A stretch of DNA of 64,000 nucleotides from positions 9,675 through 73,674 of the forward strand of contig NZ_LMTS01000158.1 in NCBI RefSeq assembly GCF_001541225.1. The letters are read 5' to 3'. Under the pieces are notes generated by a model. The model was not told the origin of the DNA. It was given only the letters and a program-made list of their open reading frames with translations, and did not search any database. Below, piece by piece: positions 44,880-53,458 of this stretch (position 1 is the first letter of the stretch; every line of letters starts with the position of its first letter). Both the position numbers and the translations under genes were made by a program. Source of the stretch: Variovorax sp. WDL1 (GTDB taxonomy: Bacteria > Pseudomonadota > Gammaproteobacteria > Burkholderiales > Burkholderiaceae_C).

Positions 44880-45471
44880 GCGCGCTTGGGACGCGTCACG
44901 AGCAACCACGAGCGCTCAAGGTGCCAGTTTTTGCGATGTCAAGCGCATCAACTTCCCTGAAATGGATCCAGCCTCCCCGTCCACCGTGATTCGTCCACGG
45001 GACATCTGGCGCGAATGAGAACTTGCGAGGAGCCCGATTTATGGAGTTGCGTCATCTACGATGCTTTGTCGTCTTGGCAGAGGAGTTGCATTTCACGCGG
45101 GCGGCCGAGAGGCTGCATATAGAGCAACCCCCCTTGTCTCGCGCGATCAAGGAATTGGAAGATGAGCTTGGGGTCACGCTGTTTGACCGCGACCGCAGGG
45201 GCACACGGCTGACCGTGGCGGGGGCGGCATTCTTGCAGGACACCCGCCGACTCTTTGCGTATTCCACGCCATCGCGGGCACCTTTCCAGGCTGATGGCGG
45301 GCAGCGTTCCATCTGATCGCGGGCAGCAGTCCACGCGATCACGGGCAGCGTTCCAAGCGATGGCGGGCACGATTCCATTCTGATCGCGGGCAGCTGCCGC
45401 GGCCCGGGGTGACCTATCGCAACCGGGCATAGCCTCGCGCGCTTTGTGTTGAACGAAGCGAGAGCGAGGCG

Positions 45472-47013
45472 ATGCCCACACCGAAGGTACCCATGAGCAA
45501 GATCAGAAGAGTTCTCCAACTGCTGCACGAGGCCGACTTGAGCCAGCGCGAGGCAGCCCGCGCCGCTGGCGTGAGCAAGAGCTGCGTGAGCGACATCGCC
45601 AGCCGCGCCCGCGCCGCAGGCCTGCCCTGGGCGCAGGCCCGCGAGCTGGACGACGACGCCCTGCACGCGCGGCTGCACCCCGCCCCCGTGGCCCGCAGCG
45701 CCCGCCACCTGGAGCCCGAATGGGCACAGGTCCACCAGCAGCTCAAACGCCCTGGCGTCACGCTGCAGCTGCTGTGGGAGGAGTACCAGCTCGCCCACGA
45801 TGGCCGCGCCTACAAGTACAGCGCCTTCTGCGACAAATACGCCGCCTTCGCGCGCAGCCTGAAGCGCTCCATGCGCCAGGTGCACAAGGCCGGCGAGCGG
45901 CTGTTCGTGGACTACGCCGGCCAGACCGTGGAGCTGGTGGACATCTTCAGTGGGGAGATCACCCGCGCGCAGATCTTCGTGGCCGTGCTGGGCGCCTCCA
46001 ACCTCACCTACGCCTGCGCCACGCGCACGCAGCAGGCCGAGGACTGGGTGCGCTCGATCATCGCGGCGCTGGAGTACATCGGCGGCGTGCCGCGCCTGCT
46101 GGTGCCCGACCAGCCACGCGCGTTGATGGCCCGGCCCGACCGCTACGAGCCCACGGCCCACCGGCTGCTGGCCGAACTGGGCGATCACTACGGTGTCGCG
46201 ATCCTGCCGGCGCGCCCGGCGCACCCGAAGGACAAAGCCAAGGTGGAAGTCGGCGTGCAGGTCGTGGAGCGCTGGATCCTGGCGCGGCTGCGCGAGCGCC
46301 GCTTCATCAACCTGGGCGAGCTCAACCGGGCCATCGTGCCGCTGCTCACGCAGCTCAACGAGCGCCCCTTCAAGAAGCTGCCCGGCAGCCGGCGCAGCGC
46401 CTTCGAGCAGATGGAGCGCGCGGCCCTGTCGTCGCTGCCGGCCGCGCCGATGCAGGTGGCGCGCTTCAGACAAGCGCGCGTGAACATCGACTACCACGTG
46501 GAGTACGAAGGGCACTACTACAGCGTGCCGCACCGCCTGGTGGGCGAGCAGGTGGAGCTGCGCATCACGGACCAGACGCTGGAGGCGCTGCACAAGACCC
46601 AGCGCGTCGCTGCCCATGTACTGAGCGGCCGGCGCGGGGGCCACAGCACCACGGCCGAACACATGCCCGCCTCGCACCGCGCGCATGCCCAGTGGAGCCC
46701 GGCCAAGCTGCTCGGTTGGGGCCAGCGTATCGGCGAGGCCTGCGCGGCCGTGGTGCGCTGGCAGCTGGAGCACCGCCCGCACCCCGAGCAGGGCTACCGC
46801 GCCTGCCTGGGCCTGATGCGCCTGGGCCGCGAGTACGGAGTCCAGCGGCTGGAGGCGGCCTGCGCCCGGGCGCTGTCGATCCGTGCGCCGCACTACAAGA
46901 GCATCAGCTCCATCCTGGCCTCGGGCCTGGACCGTCATGGCACGCCGGCTCAGCTCGATCTGCCCGCCATGCCCACGCACGAGAACGTGCGCGGCCCGGA
47001 CTACTACCACTGA
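45472..47013 (+). CDS. istA: IS21-family transposase IstA
   Basis: A 513-residue DDE transposase. The N-terminal HTH (SKIRRVLQLLHEADLSQREA, ARAAGVSKSCVSDI) is followed by the catalytic residues in RLFVDYAGQTVEL, RLLVPDQPRALM and DKAKVEVGVQVVER. The C-terminus has the usual IstA DNA-binding part (HYYSVPHRLVGEQVELR). It is intact in length and precedes istB, as in all IS21 elements. Confidence 0.95.
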   Translation: MPTPKVPMSKIRRVLQLLHEADLSQREAARAAGVSKSCVSDIASRARAAGLPWAQARELDDDALHARLHPAPVARSARHLEPEWAQVHQQLKRPGVTLQLLWEEYQLAHDGRAYKYSAFCDKYAAFARSLKRSMRQVHKAGERLFVDYAGQTVELVDIFSGEITRAQIFVAVLGASNLTYACATRTQQAEDWVRSIIAALEYIGGVPRLLVPDQPRALMARPDRYEPTAHRLLAELGDHYGVAILPARPAHPKDKAKVEVGVQVVERWILARLRERRFINLGELNRAIVPLLTQLNERPFKKLPGSRRSAFEQMERAALSSLPAAPMQVARFRQARVNIDYHVEYEGHYYSVPHRLVGEQVELRITDQTLEALHKTQRVAAHVLSGRRGGHSTTAEHMPASHRAHAQWSPAKLLGWGQRIGEACAAVVRWQLEHRPHPEQGYRACLGLMRLGREYGVQRLEAACARALSIRAPHYKSISSILASGLDRHGTPAQLDLPAMPTHENVRGPDYYH

Positions 47014-47054
47014 CCCCCATCACGAACGCCATGCCTACCGAAGGAACACACACC

Positions 47055-47840
47055 ATGCTGGCCCAACACACCCTGGATCAACTGCGCAGCCTGCGCCTGG
47101 ACGGCCTGGTGGCCGCGCTGCAAGACCCTGCGACCGCGCACGCCGCGGCCGACCTGGACTTCCACGCCCGCTTGGCGCTGCTGGTGCAGCGCGAGATCGA
47201 CTGGCGCGACGACAAGCGGCTGGCCCGGCTGCTCAAGGCCGCGCAGCTCAAGATCTCGGGCGCCTGCCTGCAGGACATCGACTGGCGCGCCTCGCGTGGC
47301 CTGAGCCGTGCGCTGATGGCCGAGCTGGCCGGCGTCGGCTGGGTGCGCGAGGGCCGCAGCGTGCTGCTCACCGGGGCCACCGGCTGCGGCAAGACGTGGC
47401 TGGCCTGCGCGCTGGCGCGCCAGGCCGCACGCGCCGGCCACGCCGTGCTGTACACGCGCACCGCGCGGCTGCTGGAGGAGCTGCACGTGGCCCATGGCGA
47501 CGGCAGCTTCAAGCGCCGGCTCGGCCAACTGGCGCGGCTGCAACTGCTGGTGCTGGACGACTTCGCGCTGACGCCGATTGCCGCGCATGAACGGGGCGAT
47601 CTGCTGGAGTTGCTGGACGACCGCGTGGGCACCCGGGCCACCATCATCACCAGCCAGTTGCCGCCGGCGGCCTGGCACGCCTGGCTGGGCGAGCCCACGC
47701 TGGCCGATGCGATCCTTGACCGCGTGGTGCACGGCGCGCACAAGATCGCGCTCAAGGGCGAGTCCATGCGGCGCAGCCGCGCCAACGCCGTCGGCGTCAC
47801 CGAAGCCGCCATGGCCGGGGACATCAGCCAGGGCGGCTGA
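47055..47840 (+). CDS. istB: IS21-family helper ATPase IstB
   Basis: A 261-residue AAA+ ATPase that helps IstA choose targets. Walker A is LLTGATGCGKTWLACALA, Walker B is LQLLVLDDFALTP, and the conserved ATIITSQLPPAAWHAWLGEP and RVVHGAHKIALKGESMRR segments follow. ATG 47055 is used because GAAGGA precedes it; ATG 47031 in the same frame is possible. Confidence 0.95.
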   Translation: MLAQHTLDQLRSLRLDGLVAALQDPATAHAAADLDFHARLALLVQREIDWRDDKRLARLLKAAQLKISGACLQDIDWRASRGLSRALMAELAGVGWVREGRSVLLTGATGCGKTWLACALARQAARAGHAVLYTRTARLLEELHVAHGDGSFKRRLGQLARLQLLVLDDFALTPIAAHERGDLLELLDDRVGTRATIITSQLPPAAWHAWLGEPTLADAILDRVVHGAHKIALKGESMRRSRANAVGVTEAAMAGDISQGG

Positions 47841-48889
47841 TACCTGCGCTGTCGCGCAGCAGGCCGTGGCATGCCAGCCATGTGCACCGCCTGCTCCGCC
47901 TTGCCCACCGCGGCGGTCGGTTCGTCGCAAGCGCCAACCGCCGCCGTGGACAAGGCTGCCGAGCACCTCATCGAAGCGTCTTCATCGCCTTCGGCGCACC
48001 GGTTACCCACCCGGCGCTGCGCGCCGCGTGGATAACCGGCAACCCCCGCGTTCCACGCCGATCACGGGCACCTGCACTACCATCGCGCCCGTCACTCCGG
48101 GCCACAAGCGGCTGCCCGCCATCACGCGGAACGCTGCCCGCGATCAGCGCGGAATGCTGCCCGCCATCGTTTGGAATGGGTGTCCGCGATCAGTGGAATG
48201 CGCACTCTTCACTGTCCTGGAGCAAGCGCGTGAGAATGCCAGAGCCATTGCCGCGGGCCTGAGGGGCAGCCTGCGCATTGCAATTTCCGATGGTGCGATG
48301 GACCCACGACTATCGGCGTTCCTAGCTCGTTGCCGCGCGGAAGAGCCCGAGGTCGAGATACGTCTCTCCGAGGTACCGCTGACCGAGCAGATACGGGGCC
48401 TACGGTCTGGCGACTTCACGATCGGATTTGCACACGCGGCGGATGTTGGCGAAGGCATCGTGGCTGAACCGATCTGGCGAGACCCGATTGTGATCGCCGT
48501 GCCAGCGCGGCACTCGCTTCTTGCGCACAAGCAAGTTCCGCTGAACGAACTTCAGGGTCACCCACTGGTTCTGTGCGACAAACTGGCCTGCGAAGGCTAC
48601 TGCCGAGAACTAAATCGGCTGCTACAGGTTCTGGAACACAGACTCAACGTTGTCGAAGAAGTGTCGTCGCTGGACATGATGCTAACGCTCGTCGGCGCAG
48701 GCTATGGGATTGGTTTCATGACGGCGACCAAGATTCCCATCAGCCAGAGGCCGGACGTGGTGATTCGCCCTCTGGCGCAGGACACGGCGGTAATCACAAC
48801 CTATCTGCTTCGGCCAGAAAGCAGCAACTCATCGGTTTCGCTGGATCGCTTCATCGAACGTCTGCGAGGACCTCCGGATGACTAAAGCG

Positions 48890-49195
48890 TCAATGCCTAT
48901 CTGAATCGTGCGCCGCGGCACGAAGATTGCGTTCGGCTGCGCTGACGAGTTCCGCAGCACTGAGCTTGAGTCCGGCGGCGATTCTTAAGATCAGAGCGAG
49001 AGTGGGCATGTGCTCCCCACGCTCTATTTTGCCCATGTGCGATCGCTCGATCCCTGCTTTCGCAGCCAGTTCTTCCTGAGCAACACCTTGCGTCAGGCGG
49101 GCGACACGAACGGCCGCTCCGAATGCCAACGCTGGCTCGGCGTCGAAAGTGGTAGTTCCTGGGGGACGGCCTCGTCGGACAGTTCGCTTCTCCAT
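48890..49195 (-). CDS. XRE-family helix-turn-helix regulator
   Basis: About 101 residues. A basic N-terminus (MEKRTVRRGRPPGTTTF) leads to a Cro/CI-type HTH (FGAAVRVARLTQGVAQEELA, AKAGIERSHMGKIERGEHMP, TLALILRIAAGLKLSAAELV). ATG 49195 is used, although its ribosome site is poor; TTG 49219 is an alternative. It diverges from the orphan LysR domain gene over a set of TTAAC repeats and probably autoregulates. Such pairs occur on integrative elements. Confidence 0.85.
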   Translation of the reverse strand: MEKRTVRRGRPPGTTTFDAEPALAFGAAVRVARLTQGVAQEELAAKAGIERSHMGKIERGEHMPTLALILRIAAGLKLSAAELVSAAERNLRAAAHDSDRH

Positions 49196-49224
49196 CCTTG
49201 GAAGCGTCGAACAGTCCAAACAAT

Positions 49225-49244
49225 TTAACCACGTTAAGTTTAAC
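49225..49244. promoter_or_regulatory. TTAAC repeat operator between XRE and LysR-domain genes
   Basis: Three copies of one 5-mer alternate in direction: TTAAC (49225-49229), GTTAA (49233-49237) and TTAAC (49240-49244), giving overlapping dyads. A TATCAT -10 element lies at 49255-49260 facing right. This layout suits binding by the XRE regulator to control both promoters. Confidence 0.55.
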
Positions 49245-49302
49245 TCAAACTAGCTATCATGAAGACTTTCCATCCTTGTCTTATCGCTTCTTGGGGCCTC
49301 TC

Positions 49303-49944
49303 ATGCACGACGCCACCAGCCCACGCCCACAGCTCAGGCTCGCCATAGCGCCTGGTGTGGCCTCTTCGTACCTAGCTGCATTGCTTGCCCTGCAGCGCGC
49401 GGAGGAGCCCGAAGTTTCTATGGAATTTAATGAGGTTACGGCGAGCGATCTCATTACGGGCCTCTACAAACGGCGCTTCGACGTCGGCCTTTCTCTGAAG
49501 CAGGTGAGCGATTCTTCGCTGAAGAGTCTTTCTATTTGGTTCGAGGCGACAGCTCTTGCCACGCCGCTGCGATACCCACTGCTCCGGCAGCAGTCAATCA
49601 GAATAGACGAACTTAAGGAGCACTCCGTGTTTCGATGGAAGGCCGAATATTCTCTTTCGCTGGACCAGTACCTGTCCTCCATGTCATCAACGGAAAGGCC
49701 GAATGTCCAGCATGTCAGTTCTTTTGAGATGTTATTGCTCTGGGTCGCAGCTGGATATGGCGTAGGGATTTCCTCGCGATCACGCATTGAAACCGCTAGC
49801 CAGTGCGGAATCTGCACGCGCCCAATAGCCGATGGCCCCTACGAGGTCATTACGCACCTGCAGCGACTCTCGGGACAGACGAATCTTGTAGCTGATCGAT
49901 TTGAGCTTAGAGCCTTGCGAGTTGCCGAGGCGCGTAAAGCATGA
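49303..49944 (+). CDS. Orphan LysR substrate-binding-domain protein (no HTH)
   Basis: A 213-residue protein starting at the LysR effector-domain boundary: PQLRLAIAPGVASSYLAALL, then FEATALATPLRYPLLRQQ, VQHVSSFEMLLLWVAAGYGVGIS and ADGPYEVITHLQR. There is no helix-turn-helix upstream in any frame, and the gene has its own promoter, so it appears designed without one. It could bind a ligand and act on another regulator, perhaps the divergent XRE protein. The composition is less GC-rich than its neighbours. Confidence 0.8.
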   Translation: MHDATSPRPQLRLAIAPGVASSYLAALLALQRAEEPEVSMEFNEVTASDLITGLYKRRFDVGLSLKQVSDSSLKSLSIWFEATALATPLRYPLLRQQSIRIDELKEHSVFRWKAEYSLSLDQYLSSMSSTERPNVQHVSSFEMLLLWVAAGYGVGISSRSRIETASQCGICTRPIADGPYEVITHLQRLSGQTNLVADRFELRALRVAEARKA

Positions 49945-50086
49945 CAACCACGTGCGGTGCCCGCCCTTGCCGGTGGATTTGCAGCGGGTGCCGGTTCGGG
50001 CCAAGGCGCCGTCCAGACGCATCAATTCATCCTGGAAACTGACCTTGATCAATTCAACTCCCTACAACTTCCAATAGTATGTCCGC

Positions 50087-50542
50087 ATGATCGGCTTAAG
50101 GCGCCTTCTCGCAAGATGGAGCCGCTGGATTACCAGCGGCCTAGTCGTAACCTTGCTTTTCTCGCAGGTTGCGATGGCGATGTACGTCTGTCCCAAGCCA
50201 GACCCGAGGGCATCTGTGGAAACCACGCAAATGCGTGCCACGATCTCGATGCAGCAGGCTGACAAGTTGCCAATGTCGGATTGCACCGGCATGCCTGATT
50301 CCATGGACAGCGAAGCGCCACAGTTGTGCCACGCTCATTGCAGTGGCGATCGGGAGTCGGCGCTTTCATGGCAGGGGCTGGACATTCAGTTTCTCGCGGC
50401 GCACGTGATGTGGCTCGCCAACTCGCTGCCCGGGTTGGTTCTCGACCGGGTAGCCCTCAGGCGGCACGTTACCTACATTCCTCCCAATCCCCGCGCGGGC
50501 TTTCCGCCGATCTACCTCACGTTCCAAGTCCTGCGGAATTGA
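50087..50542 (+). CDS. Uncharacterised exported Cys/Met protein of the copper RND operon
   Basis: A 151-residue protein with a signal peptide (WITSGLVVTLLFSQVAMA) and scattered Cys, Met and His (MYVCPKPDP, MSDCTGMPDSMDSEAPQLCHAHC), which suggests periplasmic metal binding. The C-terminal part has a VTYIPPNPRAGFPPIYL segment. No named family is recognised, but similar small proteins precede cusC/czcC genes. A TTCAAC/TAGTAT promoter lies only a few bases upstream, so the message may have almost no leader. Confidence 0.65.
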   Translation: MIGLRRLLARWSRWITSGLVVTLLFSQVAMAMYVCPKPDPRASVETTQMRATISMQQADKLPMSDCTGMPDSMDSEAPQLCHAHCSGDRESALSWQGLDIQFLAAHVMWLANSLPGLVLDRVALRRHVTYIPPNPRAGFPPIYLTFQVLRN

Positions 50543-50617
50543 TTTATGTGTCCGTGCTCGCCGCGCACCGATGCGGCAGACCACGTGATTTCGTGAATAC
50601 CAATTCCGAGGACAACC

Positions 50618-51925
50618 ATGTTTACTCCCTTTTTTGGCGCCCCCGAGGGGCGCCCGTCGGCGTACGGCCGAGGCACAACGCCGGCCTCGATGCGAGTGCA
50701 TCGTCTGAAAGCTATCAGCATCGCGTTGGCGGGCAGTGCGCTTGTCTCGCCTGTAGCCTACGCCCTCGATTTTGCTGAGGCACGCCTTATCGCGGAGCAG
50801 CAGAGCCCACGCATAAGCGCGCAGCAGTTGCAGGTTAACGTCGCCGAATCCGTGCAGAAGGCAGCAGGCTCGCTGCCCGACCCCAAGCTCTCGCTCGGCA
50901 TCGAAAACTACCCCATCAGCGGCATGGATCGCTGGAGCATGACGCGCGAATCCATGACGATGCAGCGCTTGGCGCTCATGCAGGAAGTGCCCAACAGGGC
51001 CAAGCGCGACGCCCAGGTCGCCAGCGCGCAGGCGCGTGTGGATCGAGAACGCGCGGCGCTGGTTTTGCAGCGATTGCAGATCCGCCAGGAACTCAGCCTG
51101 GCGTGGATCGCCGCGCAGGCGGTGGAGCAACGGGAGATACTGCTGACGGAACTGCTCGCGGAGAACCAGCGCCTGCAAGACAGTCTCCCCGCTCGCGTCG
51201 CCGGCGGCACCGCCCAGGCTGGCGATCTGTTGGTCGCGCAACAGGAGGCGCTGACACTCACGGACCGCCGTGACGATCTACAGCGGGACCGGGCCAAGGC
51301 CAGGGCCGCGTTGCGGCGCTGGGTGGGCTCCAGGGCCGACGAAGCACTGCAAGGCGATCCAGGCCCGCTCACTCGCCCCGTCGCGCAACTGCGCACAGAA
51401 CTGGCGAATCACGCGGAGCTTGAACTCTATCCGGCGATGCAAAGCATGGCCCGGGCCGAGTCCCGCGAAGCCCAATCAGAGACCCGCGGCGATTGGGCCT
51501 GGGAGATAGCCTATAGCCGGCGTGATCGCCGATGGGGCGACATGGTGTCATTTCAGGTGACATTCGATCTGCCTTGGCAGAAGGATCGACGCCAAGTGCC
51601 CATGATCGAGGCAAAACGGCACGAGTTGGAACGTCTGGACGCCGAACGCGAAGACGTGGCGCGGCGGCATTTGCAGGAGCTGGACGACAGCGCCGCCGAA
51701 CTCCAAGCGTTGAACAGCCAGATCGACCGCCTGCAGACCGCCGGCTTGCAACTGGTACGGAACCGAGCGGCACTTGCATTGAGCAACTACCGATCCGCCA
51801 AGGGGGACCTGAGCGCTGTGCTCAGTGCACGCGCCCAGGTGCTGGAGACGCGCATGCGTCTGATCGACCTTGGAGCGCAGCGCGACAGCCTCGTCGCCCG
51901 ACTGAACAGCCTGATCGCGGACTGA
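50618..51925 (+). CDS. Outer-membrane efflux channel of the Cus-type pump (TolC/CzcC family)
   Basis: A 435-residue protein. After the signal (ISIALAGSALVSPVAYA) come the CzcC-type features FAEARLIAEQQSPRI, SLPDPKLSLGIENYPISG, LALMQEVPNRAKRDAQVASA and the mirrored second half with VTFDLPWQKDRRQVP and LEARMRLIDL-like helices. The NYPISG and MQEVPN segments are characteristic of channels encoded with CusB/CzcB adaptors. It is followed after 15 bases by the adaptor gene and forms a tripartite copper exporter. Confidence 0.93.
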   Translation: MFTPFFGAPEGRPSAYGRGTTPASMRVHRLKAISIALAGSALVSPVAYALDFAEARLIAEQQSPRISAQQLQVNVAESVQKAAGSLPDPKLSLGIENYPISGMDRWSMTRESMTMQRLALMQEVPNRAKRDAQVASAQARVDRERAALVLQRLQIRQELSLAWIAAQAVEQREILLTELLAENQRLQDSLPARVAGGTAQAGDLLVAQQEALTLTDRRDDLQRDRAKARAALRRWVGSRADEALQGDPGPLTRPVAQLRTELANHAELELYPAMQSMARAESREAQSETRGDWAWEIAYSRRDRRWGDMVSFQVTFDLPWQKDRRQVPMIEAKRHELERLDAEREDVARRHLQELDDSAAELQALNSQIDRLQTAGLQLVRNRAALALSNYRSAKGDLSAVLSARAQVLETRMRLIDLGAQRDSLVARLNSLIAD

Positions 51926-51940
51926 GTGGAGACCCTCGCC

Positions 51941-53458
51941 ATGAATACCTCTTCGAGAAACATCCTTACCGGCTTGACGCTGGTTGCTGCCGGTATTGCC
52001 GTTGGATGGGGCGTCGCCCAATGGCGCGCCGGCCACCTCAGCGGCTCCCCCGCTGCCAACGTCACCGTTGCAAGCGCTCCGACCGAGCGCAAGGTGCTGT
52101 ATTGGTACGACCCGATGGTGCCGACCCAGAAGTTCGACAAGCCCGGCAAGTCGCCCTACATGGACATGCCGTTGATGCCGAAGTACGCGGATGAAGACAC
52201 GCAAGACAGCACGGGCCTCAGCGTGTCGGCGCAAGCGGTGCAAGCCCTAGGGCTGCGTACAGCCGAAGTCCTGCATGGCAAGATCGGTGCAGATGTGAAC
52301 GTCGTGGGCACCGTGCTGCTCAACGACCGCGACGTCAGCATCGTGCAGGCGCGGACCGCTGGCTTCGTCGAGCGTGTCTACGCACGGGCTGCGGGCGACG
52401 TGATCGCAGCAGGGGCACCGCTGGCTGACCTATTGCTGCCGGAGTGGATCGCCGCACAGCGCGAGTTTCTCTCGGTTCGCGCGATGGGCGACGCACCGTT
52501 GACCGCAGCTGCCCGCCAACGGCTGCTGCTGCTCGGCATGCCGCAAGCCCTGATCGCCCAGGTGGAGCGCACAGGCGAGCCCAAGGGGCTGTACACGGTC
52601 ACAACACCTCAAGGCGGCTTGGTGGCCGAACTGATGGTGCGCCAGGGCATGACGGTTTCCGCCGGGGAAAGCCTGGTCAGGGTGAATGGCTTGGCCTCGG
52701 TGTGGATCGAAGCGGCCGTCCCCGAAGCACAAAGCGGACCATTGCAGGTCGGCCAAACGGCGCAGGTCCGGCTGGCGGCGTTTCCCGGTGAAGTGCTCCA
52801 GGCGCGCATCGTGAGCATCCTGCCCGAAGCCAACCGCGACACCCGTACGGTGCGAGTGCGGCTTGAAATGGCCAATCCCGGCCAGCGCCTGAAGGCCGGC
52901 ATGTCCGGCCAGATCGCGCTCAAAGGCAACGAACAGCCCGCGCTGCTTGTTCCCAGCGAAGCGGTCATCCGCACCGGCAAGCGCGCACTGGCCTATGTGG
53001 TCGATGGACCCGGCAAGTTCCATCCCGTGGAGGTCCAGGTGGGCGCGGAGGTAGGCGATCAACTGGTGGTCAACGGCGGGCTCGCGGCGGGACAGCAGGT
53101 GGTGGCCTCGGCGCAGTTCCTGATCGATTCGGAAGCCAGCCTGCGGGGCGTGCTGCCTGCAGGTGCCGCGGCGTCCGCGCCTGCATCGCCGCACAACGGG
53201 CACGGCACCTCGTCGCCAACGGCCGCGGCCACCAACGCTTTCGTGGTGCGCGGCGTGATCGAGGAGATGTCGCCCACCGAGCTGACGCTGGCGCACGAGG
53301 CCGTGCCAGCCCTCCAATGGCCGGCCATGACCATGGGCTTCAAGCTGAGCAGCCCGCAGCTCGCCGCGGGTCTTTCGGTTCGGCAGCAGGTGCGATTCAC
53401 CTTCTCCAAGCAAGGTGAGGGCTACGTGATCACCGCCATCGAAAAGGTGCAGCCATGA
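51941..53458 (+). CDS. cusB: RND periplasmic adaptor CusB with C-terminal CusF-like domain
   Basis: A 505-residue adaptor. Near the N-terminus is the heavy-metal-binding segment [20 protein letters not shown] then MDMPLMPKY. Lipoyl/barrel parts follow ([64 protein letters not shown]). After an Ala/Pro linker the last 75 residues form a CusF-like domain ([32 protein letters not shown] with the Trp/Met/Met copper site). This fuses a copper chaperone to the adaptor. The stop overlaps the cusA start. Confidence 0.94.
   Translation: MNTSSRNILTGLTLVAAGIAVGWGVAQWRAGHLSGSPAANVTVASAPTERKVLYWYDPMVPTQKFDKPGKSPYMDMPLMPKYADEDTQDSTGLSVSAQAVQALGLRTAEVLHGKIGADVNVVGTVLLNDRDVSIVQARTAGFVERVYARAAGDVIAAGAPLADLLLPEWIAAQREFLSVRAMGDAPLTAAARQRLLLLGMPQALIAQVERTGEPKGLYTVTTPQGGLVAELMVRQGMTVSAGESLVRVNGLASVWIEAAVPEAQSGPLQVGQTAQVRLAAFPGEVLQARIVSILPEANRDTRTVRVRLEMANPGQRLKAGMSGQIALKGNEQPALLVPSEAVIRTGKRALAYVVDGPGKFHPVEVQVGAEVGDQLVVNGGLAAGQQVVASAQFLIDSEASLRGVLPAGAAASAPASPHNGHGTSSPTAAATNAFVVRGVIEEMSPTELTLAHEAVPALQWPAMTMGFKLSSPQLAAGLSVRQQVRFTFSKQGEGYVITAIEKVQP

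Larger units (their letters stand above)
45256..48204 (+). mobile_element. IS21-family insertion sequence (2949 bp)
   Basis: The ends read TGCGTATTCCACG on the left and, on the opposite strand, TGCGCATTCCACT on the right, with TG...CA termini. The 5-bp target CTCTT is duplicated (45251-45255 and 48205-48209). Several copies of a GATCGCGGGCAG-plus-TTCCA unit lie inside both ends (45270-45400, 48050-48200), the multiple transposase-binding repeats typical of IS21. It carries istA and istB and interrupts a lysR gene. The 363 bases after istB hold only these repeats. Confidence 0.95.
45041..48885 (+). pseudogene. LysR-family regulator split by the IS21-family element
   Basis: The N-terminal HTH ([56 protein letters not shown]) ends at 45255. 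The rest resumes after the element at 48210 with VLEQARENARAIAAG and continues to a full substrate domain ending LRGPPDD. Removing the IS and one copy of CTCTT restores an uninterrupted 296-residue LysR protein (215 + 676 bases), so the insertion is recent. As it stands the HTH and effector domains are separated. Its former target may be the neighbouring copK or a gene moved away. Confidence 0.92.

Noticed and set aside
45720..47054. Long in-frame extension upstream of istB through istA
   Set aside because: Shadow frame over istA; istB homology begins only at about 47055.
45270..48200. Repeated GATCGCGGGCAG units at both ends of the IS as an array
   Set aside because: They are the terminal transposase-binding repeats of an IS21-family element.
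50045..50060. Possible third FNR box (TTGATCAATTCAAC)
   Set aside because: Only the left half matches; the right half is not ATCAA at the required spacing.
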